A stretch of DNA of 44,358 nt from an uncultured Acidimicrobiaceae bacterium (GCA_913030665.1 CAJWFS010000008.1:1-44358); one strand, 5' to 3'; positions 20,153 through 28,552 are shown, counted from the first letter of the stretch. Numbers and translations are program-made. Notes: generated by a model not told the origin, from the letters alone.

Positions 20153-21232
20153 GTGGTGACGACGAGGATCTGCGAGCAGTTGGGGTGTGCGAACCCGGTC
20201 TTCGGCTTCAGTTGGTGGGAACCCGATGTGGCCATAGCCGTGTCGAGGGCGGGAGGCGTGGGCGTCTGGGGCTGCACCCGACGTACGCCTGACGAGATCG
20301 AGGCGGGTGTCAGTCGGATGAAGGAGGAACTGGGGGACCTGCCGTGGGGAGTGGACCTGGTCATTCCGGCCGGTATGCCAGACACCGACGACCGGTCGGC
20401 CATAGAGGCCACCCTGCCGCCGGCCCACGTGGCGTTCGTCGAGTACATACGGGAGAAGTACGACGTACCGGACGACGGCCTGCCGGGCTTCCGCTCGCGC
20501 TTTGTAAGGAGTGAGGAGACCGCCCGCCAGCAACTGTCGGTGGTCATGGACCACCGGATACCGGTCCTGGCACTTGGGATCGGATCCCCGGCCTGGGCCG
20601 TGGAGGCGGCCCATGAACAGGGTTCCCTCATAGTCAGCCTGGTGGGTGCGCCCACGCACGCTGAGTCTGCGATCCGGGCAGGTGCCGACCTGCTGGTGGC
20701 CCAGGGAACCGATGCGGGCGGCCACACCGGACCGATCGGCACGTTCTCCCTGGTCCCCCAGGTGGTTGACGTGGCCGGGGGACGACCTGTGCTTGCCGCT
20801 GGGGGCGTGGCGACCGGCCGCCACCTCGCCGCCGCCCTGGCACTCGGTGCCGAAGGGGTGTGGGTCGGTACGGCCTTCCTGGCCTCCGTGGAGGCACGAC
20901 CCAGCCGATCAGTGTTGGACAAGTTGCTGGCAGCCGGTCCCGGCGACACGGTTGTCAGCCGTTCCGACAGCGGAAAGACGCTCCGGATGCTCCGCTCGGC
21001 CTGGAGCGACGAGTGGGAGGCCGCCGATGCCCCGACGCCCCTGGGCATGCCGTTCCAGGACATCCTCATAGGGGATCTCCTGGGCCAGATACTGCGACAC
21101 GAGGTGGCACCGCTGGTGCACGAGGCCGCCGGCCAGGGCGTGTCCCACCTGACGGCCCAGGAGCCGGTGGCCGAGATCATGGACTGGCTGGTTCGTGAGG
21201 CTGATCAGGTGCTGGCCGACCTCGGGACCTGA
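20153..21232 (+). CDS. Nitronate monooxygenase-family flavoprotein
   Basis: A 359-aa FMN-binding TIM-barrel protein of the 2-nitropropane dioxygenase/NMO family. It starts VVTTRICEQLGCANPVFG and has the phosphate-binding region LVAQGTDAGGHTGPIGTFSLVPQVVD, then VLAAGGVATGRHLAAALALGAEGVWVGTAFLA. Members include true nitronate monooxygenases, enoyl-ACP reductases and CoA-thioester oxidoreductases of steroid degradation (IpdC). Its place among CoA-pathway genes favours the last kind, but this is inference. GGGAGG (20141-20146) precedes GTG 20153; GTG 20156 and ATG 20138 are alternatives. Confidence 0.85.
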   Translation: MVTTRICEQLGCANPVFGFSWWEPDVAIAVSRAGGVGVWGCTRRTPDEIEAGVSRMKEELGDLPWGVDLVIPAGMPDTDDRSAIEATLPPAHVAFVEYIREKYDVPDDGLPGFRSRFVRSEETARQQLSVVMDHRIPVLALGIGSPAWAVEAAHEQGSLIVSLVGAPTHAESAIRAGADLLVAQGTDAGGHTGPIGTFSLVPQVVDVAGGRPVLAAGGVATGRHLAAALALGAEGVWVGTAFLASVEARPSRSVLDKLLAAGPGDTVVSRSDSGKTLRMLRSAWSDEWEAADAPTPLGMPFQDILIGDLLGQILRHEVAPLVHEAAGQGVSHLTAQEPVAEIMDWLVREADQVLADLGT

Positions 21233-21324
21233 CCTCCTCTGAGGATCAGCTCCTCGTCGGTGAAGGGTCGGATCGTCTCCAGATAGGAGTCGAAGTCCAT
21301 TTCCAGGATGTCGGGAGAGGTCAT
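21205..21324 (-). CDS. Possible 39-aa small protein
   Basis: A short reading frame beginning MTSPDILEMDFDSYLETIRP, acidic and ending QVPRSAST. GGAG lies five bases before the ATG. Operator site b lies 36 bases upstream, with TAAGAT on this strand as a possible -10 box. It overlaps the 3' end of the NMO-family gene by 28 bases. I do not recognise it. It may be a real small member of the regulon, a degraded gene start, or chance. Confidence 0.4.
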   Translation of the reverse strand: MTSPDILEMDFDSYLETIRPFTDEELILRGGQVPRSAST

Positions 21325-21349
21325 CGGGGCTCCGTTCCGGTCGGTTCGT

Positions 21350-21378
21350 TTGACTGATCTTAGCCATATGGCTAATAT
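21350..21378 (+). promoter_or_regulatory. Promoter with embedded palindromic operator, site b
   Basis: TTGACT (21350-21355) and TAATAT (21373-21378) are separated by 17 bases. The perfect palindrome TTAGCCATATGGCTAA occupies 21360-21375, between and into the -10 box. A repressor bound here would exclude RNA polymerase. The promoter drives the enoyl-CoA hydratase/TetR operon. On the minus strand TAAGAT (21357-21362) could serve the small gene. Confidence 0.8.
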
Positions 21379-21425
21379 CTGTGCCACTTGCCCGCTGATC
21401 CGGGTATCCCCTCACCGCCGAGGAC

Positions 21426-22208
21426 ATGATGACCGATTCCAGACCAGACGACCGGCCCGGCGAGCCCGAGGTCCTTGTTTCGGTGGACGACGGTGTGGCC
21501 ACCATCGTCCTGAACAGGCCGGCCCGGAAGAACGCCATCACCGGTCCCATGATGGACCGACTGGCCGAGGCCTTCCACGAGGTGGCGGCCCGTGAAGACG
21601 TCGGTGCAGTGCTCTTCCACGGTGCGGACGGGGGCTTCTGCTCTGGTCTCGACCTCGGGGAGTACAACGCCGATCCGCCACCATCCTGGCTGCCAACCGC
21701 ACTCGATTCCCTCGTGGGTGCCCACCGGGCCATCTACGCCTGTCCGGTGCCGGTGGTCGGGGCACTCGAACGGTTCGCCATCAACGGTGGCGCCGCATTC
21801 GCCCTGGCCTGCGACCTCCTGGTGGCCGGCCAGACGGCATTCCTGCAGGTGGGCGAGATCCGACAGGGACTGGCCGCCCCGATGAACCTGGCATGGCTGC
21901 TGGCCCGCCGTCCGGCATCCGTGGCAGAACAGCTGACGCTCAGCGGTCGCCGGTTCACCGGCCCCGACCTGCACCGCCTCGGCATCGCCCTGGACGTGGT
22001 CGCAGACGGTGGCGTGCTGGACGCCGCCCGACTACTTGCCACGGAGATCGCCTCGTACCCGCGGGCAGGTGCCCTGGCGATCAAGGCCACCACCCGGGCG
22101 CTCCACGAAGGCGGTGGTCCCGGTGGCGACGATGACTGGTTCGACCTGGCCCAGTCCGGGAACCCGCTGCCGGCTGGCGGATCGCTTCGACCTCGGCGGG
22201 CCGAATGA
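21426..22208 (+). CDS. Enoyl-CoA hydratase/isomerase family protein
   Basis: A 260-aa crotonase-fold protein. VDDGVATIVLNRPARKNAIT is the N-terminal signature. The oxyanion-hole segments are GADGGFCSGLDLGEY and NGGAAFALACDLLVA. It would hydrate or isomerise an enoyl-CoA in the local pathway. The family's usual catalytic Glu positions are not clearly kept (INGGAAFALACD), so hydratase activity is uncertain. ATG 21426 and ATG 21429 are adjacent choices. The stop overlaps the next TetR gene (ATGA), tying pathway and regulator together. Confidence 0.88.
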   Translation: MMTDSRPDDRPGEPEVLVSVDDGVATIVLNRPARKNAITGPMMDRLAEAFHEVAAREDVGAVLFHGADGGFCSGLDLGEYNADPPPSWLPTALDSLVGAHRAIYACPVPVVGALERFAINGGAAFALACDLLVAGQTAFLQVGEIRQGLAAPMNLAWLLARRPASVAEQLTLSGRRFTGPDLHRLGIALDVVADGGVLDAARLLATEIASYPRAGALAIKATTRALHEGGGPGGDDDWFDLAQSGNPLPAGGSLRPRRAE

Positions 22209-22783
22209 GCGCTTCGACGGCCGACCATCCGTTCTCCTCGCGTGACGCCCTCCTCGAGGCTGCCGTCAACCTCATGTCACGACGATCGCCCTCGACCATC
22301 TCCGGTCGTGACCTGGCGACAGAGGCCGGGGTCAATTACGGACTGGTCCACTACTACTTCGAGTCGGCCCGGGACCTCATGTCCGAGGCCCGACGGCTGC
22401 ATGGTCCCTGGATCGTGGAGACCCTGATGGGAGGCGGTACCCGCCCCGTGGACTCGGAGTCGGCACTGGAGGATCGTCGGATCTTCGGATTCATCGCCCA
22501 TGTAGCCCTTGAGGACGGATACCTGGATCCGAGCGAGCACCGCCCTGCAATGGATGCGTTACTGGGGCTGGTCCGGGAAGCCGACCCCGACGGTGATCCG
22601 GTCCACCACCGTGCGACGGTCGCTGCAGTCACCCTGCTGCTCCTGGGTTGGCCGATCTTCGTGGAGCACAACGCCCGTGGCCTCGGGCTGGATCCCGACG
22701 TCGATGGTGAGGCGATCAGGTCCAGGTTCCTGGGAGTGCTCCGGAGCCTCTACTCCTCGGTGGGCCTGGAGGTCCAGGGATGA
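22205..22783 (+). CDS. TetR-family regulator 1
   Basis: A 192-aa regulator. The N-terminal helix-turn-helix covers about residues 12-60 (ALLEAAVNLMSR, then ISGRDLATEAGVNYGLVHYYF). The rest is an all-helical ligand-binding and dimerisation domain. It overlaps both the hydratase gene and the second TetR gene by four bases. The recognition helix GVNYGLVHYYF is nearly identical to that of its neighbour, GVNYGLIHHYF, so both may recognise the TTAGCC-N4-GGCTAA sites nearby. Inducer unknown, perhaps an acyl-CoA. Confidence 0.9.
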   Translation: MSASTADHPFSSRDALLEAAVNLMSRRSPSTISGRDLATEAGVNYGLVHYYFESARDLMSEARRLHGPWIVETLMGGGTRPVDSESALEDRRIFGFIAHVALEDGYLDPSEHRPAMDALLGLVREADPDGDPVHHRATVAAVTLLLLGWPIFVEHNARGLGLDPDVDGEAIRSRFLGVLRSLYSSVGLEVQG

Positions 22784-23406
22784 ACACGGGCGAACGGACT
22801 CCCCGGGGATCCGAAGAGGTCAGGGAGGCGTTGGTCGCCGCCGCGGCCCGTCTCCTCGGGACCGCCCCACCGGAGCGGATCTCCGGACGCAGGCTGGCAG
22901 ACGAGGCTGGTGTCAACTACGGGCTGATCCACCACTATTTCGGGGGCAAGGAAGCGGCCCTTCGTGAGGGGTTCACGCGGCTCTCCGAGACCTATGCGGG
23001 CGGATCGGAAGACGGTTCCTGGGTGGCTACCGATCCGTTCTCGATGCGGCATCGGCCCGACTTCATCCGGGCGCTGGCCTTCGCCTCCCTCTCCGGCGAG
23101 ATCGACGAGCTGCACATCACCCACCCGACGACCGACGCGGTCCTGGACCGGGCCCGGCGAGGTCGGGAGACGGTCGACGAGACCACCATCCGGATCGACG
23201 TGGGGATAGCCACGGTCTTCCACCTCAGCCGGTGCCTCTTCGAGAACATCATCGATCCTTGGATCGGGCACGACGATCCGGAGATGTCGGAGGCGGTCGA
23301 GGAGAGGTTCGTCCTGATCCTGCGGGCCCTGACGCTCGGAACGGACCCCGGGGCTGCGGCCGGGGGCCGGCGGGAACCAGCTGGCGGTTCCGCTGGACCG
23401 GCCTGA
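22780..23406 (+). CDS. TetR-family regulator 2
   Basis: A 208-aa TetR protein with an HTH at about residues 15-65 (ALVAAAARLLG, ISGRRLADEAGVNYGLIHHYFGGK) and a helical C-terminal domain. The tail is Gly/Ala/Pro-rich (GAAAGGRREPAGGSAG). It ends one base before the stop of the convergent acyl-CoA dehydrogenase gene. It is paralogous to the preceding TetR gene in the HTH, while the ligand domains differ more. That fits a tandem duplication with different inducers, or a heterodimer. Confidence 0.9.
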   Translation: MNTGERTPRGSEEVREALVAAAARLLGTAPPERISGRRLADEAGVNYGLIHHYFGGKEAALREGFTRLSETYAGGSEDGSWVATDPFSMRHRPDFIRALAFASLSGEIDELHITHPTTDAVLDRARRGRETVDETTIRIDVGIATVFHLSRCLFENIIDPWIGHDDPEMSEAVEERFVLILRALTLGTDPGAAAGGRREPAGGSAGPA

Positions 23407-23407
23407 C

Positions 23408-24631
23408 TCAGTTGTTCCTGGGTACCTGGCTGAACGGGAGGCCCCGGTCCGGCGTCGGTTCCCGGGGGAGACCGAGTATCCGCTCGCCCAGGGTGTTCTT
23501 CTGCACCTCGTCGGTCCCGCCCCCAAGCGAGTGGGCCGTGGAGTCGCAGATTCCGTAGGCCCAGTGCGAGCCGTCGGCGCCGAGGAAGTCGCCGGGTTCG
23601 GTGGTGCCGATGGGATCCCCCAGCCAGGCGGCCCCACCCGGGAAGGCCAGGCCCGACGCGACCTGTGCGGCGTGGCATCCCTGGCGGCTTCGCCACAGCT
23701 TCGGTATGGACGGGTGGATGCCCTGCCGGAGGTTCAGCCACTGGATGATCCGGGTGCCCGTGGTGAGGCGGGCGAGGTCCTGGCGGACCAGCGGATCGGC
23801 GGTCATACCTGCGGATCGGGCCAGGGCGATGATGCGCTCGGTCGGGATGGGCTGGCGGCCCCCACCGGCTCCGATCGACGAACGTTCGTGGGCCAGGAGG
23901 GCCACCGCCATCCGCCAACCGTTGCCCTCCTCGCCGATCACCCAGTCGTAGGGGACGCGGGCGCCGTCCATGAAGACCTCGTTGAAGTGCGCTACGCCGG
24001 TCATCTGGTTCAGGGGACGGACCTCCACGCCGGGTTGGCGCATGGGGAGGACCAGCATCGAAATGCCGGCGTGCTTCGGGACGTCCCAGTCGGTCCGGGC
24101 CAGCAGGATTCCGAAGTCGGCGTCTGTCGCCCCGGTCGTCCAGACCTTCTGGCCGGTGACCACCCACTCGTCGCCGTCCCGGACGGCCCGGGTGGTGAGG
24201 CCTGCAAGGTCAGACCCTGCGCCCGGTTCCGAGTAGAGCTGGCACCAGACTTCGTCTCCCCGGAGGCCGGATCGCAGGAATCGCCTACGTAGGTCGTCGC
24301 TGCCGTGGTCGCGGATCGTGGGAAGGCACATGCCGATGCCTATTCCGAAGCCCGAGGCGTGAAGGTCGAAGTCCCTGCTCGCAGCCTCGGTCCGGAACGC
24401 CTCCACGTAGCGTCTGTCCAGGCCGCGGCCCCCGTCGGCGACCGGGTAGTCGATGGCTCCAAGACCGGCGTCGAAGCGTGCAGCCAGGTATGCGCGCCTT
24501 TGCTCCAGGGGCGACCGGCCGGAGGCGTGGGACGTGAGCTCCCGGACCTGGTCCAGGAATTTCCGGACCTCGGTCCGGAACGCCTCGAGGTCATGGCCGT
24601 CGACTGGATGGTTGCCGGGTTCGTCTGACAC
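23408..24631 (-). CDS. Acyl-CoA dehydrogenase
   Basis: A 407-aa FAD-dependent enzyme introducing an alpha-beta double bond in an acyl-CoA. Conserved stretches are CQLYSEPGAGSDLAGL, DEWVVTGQKVWTT, LNQMTGVAHFNEVFMDGARVP and the C-terminal GGGTDEVQKNTLGERILGLPREP. The sequence looks like the FadE types associated with steroid or branched acid breakdown more than with straight fatty acids, but the substrate cannot be fixed. The GTG start lies only seven bases from a TAATAC box inside operator site c, so the mRNA is probably leaderless. Confidence 0.92.
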   Translation of the reverse strand: MSDEPGNHPVDGHDLEAFRTEVRKFLDQVRELTSHASGRSPLEQRRAYLAARFDAGLGAIDYPVADGGRGLDRRYVEAFRTEAASRDFDLHASGFGIGIGMCLPTIRDHGSDDLRRRFLRSGLRGDEVWCQLYSEPGAGSDLAGLTTRAVRDGDEWVVTGQKVWTTGATDADFGILLARTDWDVPKHAGISMLVLPMRQPGVEVRPLNQMTGVAHFNEVFMDGARVPYDWVIGEEGNGWRMAVALLAHERSSIGAGGGRQPIPTERIIALARSAGMTADPLVRQDLARLTTGTRIIQWLNLRQGIHPSIPKLWRSRQGCHAAQVASGLAFPGGAAWLGDPIGTTEPGDFLGADGSHWAYGICDSTAHSLGGGTDEVQKNTLGERILGLPREPTPDRGLPFSQVPRNN

Positions 24632-24638
24632 GTAGAAA

Positions 24639-24666
24639 GTATTAGCCAGTTGGCTAAGAAATGCAA
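24639..24666 (-). promoter_or_regulatory. Promoter with embedded palindromic operator, site c
   Basis: On the minus strand TTGCAT (24661-24666), a 16-base spacer, and TAATAC (24639-24644) form a promoter for the acyl-CoA dehydrogenase. The perfect-arm palindrome TTAGCC-AGTT-GGCTAA occupies 24642-24657, inside the spacer and -10 box, as at site b. Confidence 0.75.
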
Positions 24667-24699
24667 GTCGAGCGGTCCCGCCGACTGCCGGAGTCGGGC

Positions 24700-24746
24700 T
24701 TGACAGATTAGGCCAAGTGGCTAATAATCATGGGCCAGTTGGCTAA
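24700..24746 (+). promoter_or_regulatory. Promoter with two imperfect operators, sites d and e
   Basis: TTGACA (24700-24705) and AATAAT (24723-24728) are separated by 17 bases. TAGGCC-AAGT-GGCTAA (24709-24724) lies between them, and TGGGCC-AGTT-GGCTAA (24731-24746) covers the expected transcription start. The two centres are 22 bp apart, about two helical turns, which suits cooperative binding on one face. This promoter drives the CoA transferase and sulfatase genes. Confidence 0.75.
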
Positions 24747-24843
24747 ATCAGTCGACATGGCGAGGGGGGGATTCCATGTTTCGAAGGAGCGGTCCGGAAC
24801 TGGCCGGCGCCCCGCTCAGGACACTCGACGTGGATGGAGACCA

Positions 24844-26196
24844 GTGACCTCCATGGGTTCGGAGGCCTCGACCCCGAAGGGCAGGGCGGGGGTGCTGGAC
24901 GGGATCCGGGTGGTCGAGCTGGCCCAGAACGCCGCGGTGCCATACTGCGGCCGCCTGCTGGCCGGCATGGGCGCTGACGTGGTCAAGGTCGAGCCACCCG
25001 GTGGCGATGCCATGCGCCACCTCGGCGACCTCGGCAGCAGCGAGGCGAAGGCCTATGCGGCCATCAACCCCGGGAAGAGGAGCATCGTTCTGGACCTCGG
25101 TTCCGATGACGCAGCCGAGGTACTGGATGGACTGTTCAGGTGGGCCGACGTGGTGCTGGTCGGGGTGAAGGGATCCGACCTGGACCGGTTCGGCATCGGA
25201 TGGGACCGTGTCAGGGCTGTGAATCCCAGCGTCGTGCACCTCACCCACACCCCGTTCGGACCGGAGGGCCCGGATGCCGAGGTGGGCGGCTACGACGTCT
25301 TGGTCCAGGCCCTGAGTGGCACCGGGTTCCTCATGAACCGGTCGCAGGACGGGGTTCCCCTTCCGACCCGACCGGCCGTCAACGACTTCGGTACCGGCAT
25401 GGCGTCGGCACTGGCAGTGGTGGCTGCCCTCTGGCACCGGGACCGAACGGGCGAGGGCCAGCGGGTCGACACCTCGTTGCTGGGCACCGCCCTCGGCCTC
25501 GGGACGGCGGTCATCCACCGGTTCGACGCCGACGAGGACGACCTCCGGGCCTTCCGGTCCGAGGTCGGGGAGATCCTGACCCAGGGCGGCGGTTTCGACC
25601 GGCAACGGGAGCTCTACGAGGTACGCATGCTCCAGGGCCAGGTCGCGTTCCGTCTCTACTTCCGTACCTATGCGACCAGCGACGGCCTGGTGTCGGTGGC
25701 CGGCCTGTCCACGAGCCTCTATCGCAGGTTCCACGAGGCGACCGGCATCACAAGGCCACCTTCCGGGGCGGGGGCCTCCGACCCTGGGTTCCTGGCGGTG
25801 GTCGACGAGGCCGAGCGGTGCTTCGCGTCTGCGACCACCGGGCACTGGATGGGGGTACTCAGGGCGATCGGGTACCCATGCAGCCGCTACAACCGTCCGG
25901 ACGATGCGATCGAGGATCCCCAGGTGGTGGCCAACGACCTCGTGGTCGGCCTTGACCACCCCGCCTTCGGCCACTACGTCACGACGGGGATGCCGTTGCG
26001 GATGGAGGCGACCCCTGTGGCCGTCCGGGGACCGTCACCGTGCCTCGGCGTCCACACCGTGGAGGTACTGACCGAGATCGGATTCGACCAGCGACGCATC
26101 GAGGAGCTGTCGAGGGCCGGTGCGGTCACATCCGGCGGGCAGCCGTCGGTGGCATCTCAGCCAGGCGAGCAGCGATCCACCCGGGAAGGCCCATGA
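24844..26196 (+). CDS. CaiB/BaiF-type CoA transferase
   Basis: A 450-aa class III CoA transferase that activates a carboxylic acid by moving CoA from a donor thioester. VLDGIRVVELAQNAAVPYCG and LLAGMGADVVKVEPPGGDAMR are the N-terminal family blocks. The Asp in PAVNDFGTGMASALAVVAAL corresponds to the catalytic Asp169 of the family, and RTGEGQRVDTSLLG follows. GGAG lies four bases before GTG 24844; ATG 24853 is a near alternative. Longer in-frame starts (ATG 24730) fall within the promoter. The stop overlaps the sulfatase start (ATGA). Confidence 0.9.
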   Translation: MTSMGSEASTPKGRAGVLDGIRVVELAQNAAVPYCGRLLAGMGADVVKVEPPGGDAMRHLGDLGSSEAKAYAAINPGKRSIVLDLGSDDAAEVLDGLFRWADVVLVGVKGSDLDRFGIGWDRVRAVNPSVVHLTHTPFGPEGPDAEVGGYDVLVQALSGTGFLMNRSQDGVPLPTRPAVNDFGTGMASALAVVAALWHRDRTGEGQRVDTSLLGTALGLGTAVIHRFDADEDDLRAFRSEVGEILTQGGGFDRQRELYEVRMLQGQVAFRLYFRTYATSDGLVSVAGLSTSLYRRFHEATGITRPPSGAGASDPGFLAVVDEAERCFASATTGHWMGVLRAIGYPCSRYNRPDDAIEDPQVVANDLVVGLDHPAFGHYVTTGMPLRMEATPVAVRGPSPCLGVHTVEVLTEIGFDQRRIEELSRAGAVTSGGQPSVASQPGEQRSTREGP

Positions 26197-28544
26197 TCCA
26201 TATGGACGACCAGACCGGGGGAGCAATCCCCCGTCCCACACCGCCGTACGAGGGCACCATCGGTCGGCTCACCGGTGACTGCGAGCCGACCCGGATGGAG
26301 CTCGAGGGCGCCCCGGAAGGCGCACCCAACGTGGTAATCGTGCTCCTCGACGACGTGGGCTTCGGCTCGTTCTCCACCTTCGGCGGACCGGTCCCGGCGC
26401 CGGCCCTGGAGCGGGTCGCAGCTGACGGCCTGCGGTTCAACCAGTTCCACACCACGGCCATCTGTGCCCCGACGCGGGCCTCCCTGCTGACTGGTCGCAA
26501 CCACCACACGGTGCACATGGGGAGGATCACCGAGGCCGCCAACAGCTTCCCGGCCTATGACACGGTCATTCCCAGGGAGGCGGCAACGATCGCTGAGGTA
26601 CTTCGCCAGAACGGCTACGCAACCGGCATGTTCGGGAAGGGCCATCTCACGCCGCAGTGGGAGCTGGGTCCCGCGGGACCGTTCGACCGTTGGCCCACCG
26701 GTCTCGGGTTCGACCGCTTCTACGGGTTCCCCGGGGCTGAGACCTCCCAGTTCGAGCCTGACCTCTACGACCAAACCACTCCGATCGCGCCCTACCTGGG
26801 GCGCGACGACTACCACCTCACAGAAGATATGGCCGATCGGGCCATCGAGTGGATGAGCCAGGTCCGGGCACACCGACCGGACAAGCCCTTCCTCTGCTAC
26901 TTCGCCCCGGGTGCGGTCCACACGCCGCTGCACGTCCCCGATGCCTGGCTGGACCGGTTCAGGGGGTTCTTCGACGAGGGTTGGGATGACCTCAGGCAGT
27001 CCATTTTCGAGCGGCAACTGGAGCTGGGGGTGATCCCGTCGGACACGGTGAACACGCCACGTCCCGACGTGATCCCGTCGTGGGACGAGTACCCGGACCG
27101 CTACAAGCCGGTGGCCCGTCGCCTCATGGAGGTGTTCGCAGCCTTCCTGGCCCACACAGACGCCCAGGTGGCTCGCCTCATCGAGGCCATCGAGGCGATG
27201 GGCGAATGGGAGAACACCCTGTTCGTATACATAACGGGGGACAACGGGGCCTCGGCCGAGGGGCGCATTCACGGAACCTGGTCGTTGCCGGCGCTCCAGA
27301 ACGGTGCCGAGGAAGATCCAGAGTTTCTACTCGAGCACATCGACGACTTCGGAACGGTACGCAGCGAGTGCCACTACAACGTCGGCTGGGCGTGGGCCCT
27401 GGACGCACCGTTCCAGTGGATGAAGCAGGTCGCCTCCCACTTCGGCGGCACCCGTAACGGCCTGGCGATCTCGTGGCCCCGTCGGATCACCGACGCCGGT
27501 GGGCTGCGTACCCAGTTCCACCATGTCATCGACCTGGCACCGACCATCCTGGAGGCGGTCGGCATCGAGGCGCCGACGTCGGTGAACGGAATACAGCAGA
27601 TGCCCATCGAGGGCACCTCGATGGGCTATTCGTTCAGCGATCCCGACGCGGCCAGCGAACGTCGCACCCAGTACTTCGAGATGATGGGCAACCGGGGCAT
27701 CTACCACGACGGCTTCATGGCCTCCTGCTTCCATGGAAGGGTGCCCTGGGTGCGCTTCGGGTCTGCGCCGTTCGACGGGCCGCAGGAGAACTGGGAGCTC
27801 TACGACATCCGGGAGGACTTCTCCCAGAACAACGACCTGGCTGCTGACCGGCCCGAGTTGTTGGCTGAGATGCGAGAACTGTTCGAGTCCGAATGCCTAC
27901 GAAACGGCGTGTACCCGTTGCGCGACGCCGCGATGGACCTGCCCCCGGAGGCCCGGGCGCCCATCGCGTTAGCCGGGCTGACCCGGATGAGCTACACGAC
28001 AGCCCATGTACGCATGCCCGAGAGGTCGGTCCTGAACCTGAAGAACCGCTCCTACCTGATCTGGGCCGACCTGGAGGTGCCCGCGGATGGAGCCGAGGGC
28101 GTCATCGTGTGCCAGGGGGGCAGCTTCAACGGCTGGTCGATCTACCTGGACGGCGGCGTCCCGACATGGCACTACAACCTCTACGGGCACGAGCGGACGA
28201 CCGTGGCCGGAGACCTGGCCCTGCCTCCCGGTCGCCACGAGGTCCGCCTGTTGTTCGACCACGACGGAGGCTTCGGTGCCGGCGGTACCGCCACCCTGGC
28301 CGTGGACGGGGTGGTCGTGGGTTCGGGCCGCCTGGAACGGAGCGTTCCCGTGGTGTTCTCCATGGGCGGCGAGACGTTCGACGTCGGGACGGACACCGGG
28401 TCACCGGTGGGTCCGTACCCCCACGGGTTCGCGTGTACGGCGACCATCCACGGGGTCACCATCGAGTTGCTGGACGAGGTCAGCGATGCGACCCGTGAGG
28501 CGGTAGCGGCCGGGATGCTCCACGCCGAGGCGGTCACCCAGTAG
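26193..28544 (+). CDS. Arylsulfatase-type sulfatase
   Basis: A 783-aa type I sulfatase that hydrolyses a sulfate ester. The formylglycine site is Cys91 in C-A-P-T-R, fitting CxPxR and requiring a formylglycine-generating enzyme (not in the window). Asp53 and Asp54 (IVLLDDVGFG) and the later TGDNGASAEG segment are metal ligands. The length, the YEGTIG and TRASLLTGRN segments and the roughly 170-residue beta-rich C-terminal domain resemble mycobacterial AtsA/AtsD. No signal peptide is visible, so it is probably cytosolic. Translational coupling to the CoA transferase ties desulfation to the acyl-CoA pathway. Confidence 0.93.
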   Translation: MIHMDDQTGGAIPRPTPPYEGTIGRLTGDCEPTRMELEGAPEGAPNVVIVLLDDVGFGSFSTFGGPVPAPALERVAADGLRFNQFHTTAICAPTRASLLTGRNHHTVHMGRITEAANSFPAYDTVIPREAATIAEVLRQNGYATGMFGKGHLTPQWELGPAGPFDRWPTGLGFDRFYGFPGAETSQFEPDLYDQTTPIAPYLGRDDYHLTEDMADRAIEWMSQVRAHRPDKPFLCYFAPGAVHTPLHVPDAWLDRFRGFFDEGWDDLRQSIFERQLELGVIPSDTVNTPRPDVIPSWDEYPDRYKPVARRLMEVFAAFLAHTDAQVARLIEAIEAMGEWENTLFVYITGDNGASAEGRIHGTWSLPALQNGAEEDPEFLLEHIDDFGTVRSECHYNVGWAWALDAPFQWMKQVASHFGGTRNGLAISWPRRITDAGGLRTQFHHVIDLAPTILEAVGIEAPTSVNGIQQMPIEGTSMGYSFSDPDAASERRTQYFEMMGNRGIYHDGFMASCFHGRVPWVRFGSAPFDGPQENWELYDIREDFSQNNDLAADRPELLAEMRELFESECLRNGVYPLRDAAMDLPPEARAPIALAGLTRMSYTTAHVRMPERSVLNLKNRSYLIWADLEVPADGAEGVIVCQGGSFNGWSIYLDGGVPTWHYNLYGHERTTVAGDLALPPGRHEVRLLFDHDGGFGAGGTATLAVDGVVVGSGRLERSVPVVFSMGGETFDVGTDTGSPVGPYPHGFACTATIHGVTIELLDEVSDATREAVAAGMLHAEAVTQ

Positions 28545-28552
28545 CGACAGCC

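Noticed and set aside
24730..24843. ATG 24730 as start of the CoA transferase
   Set aside because: It lies one base after the -10 box and within operator e, so it would precede the expected transcription start; the added residues do not match the family.
27969..27982. TTAGCC half-site inside the sulfatase gene
   Set aside because: The right half (GGCTGAC) does not match GGCTAA, and it lies within coding sequence away from any promoter.
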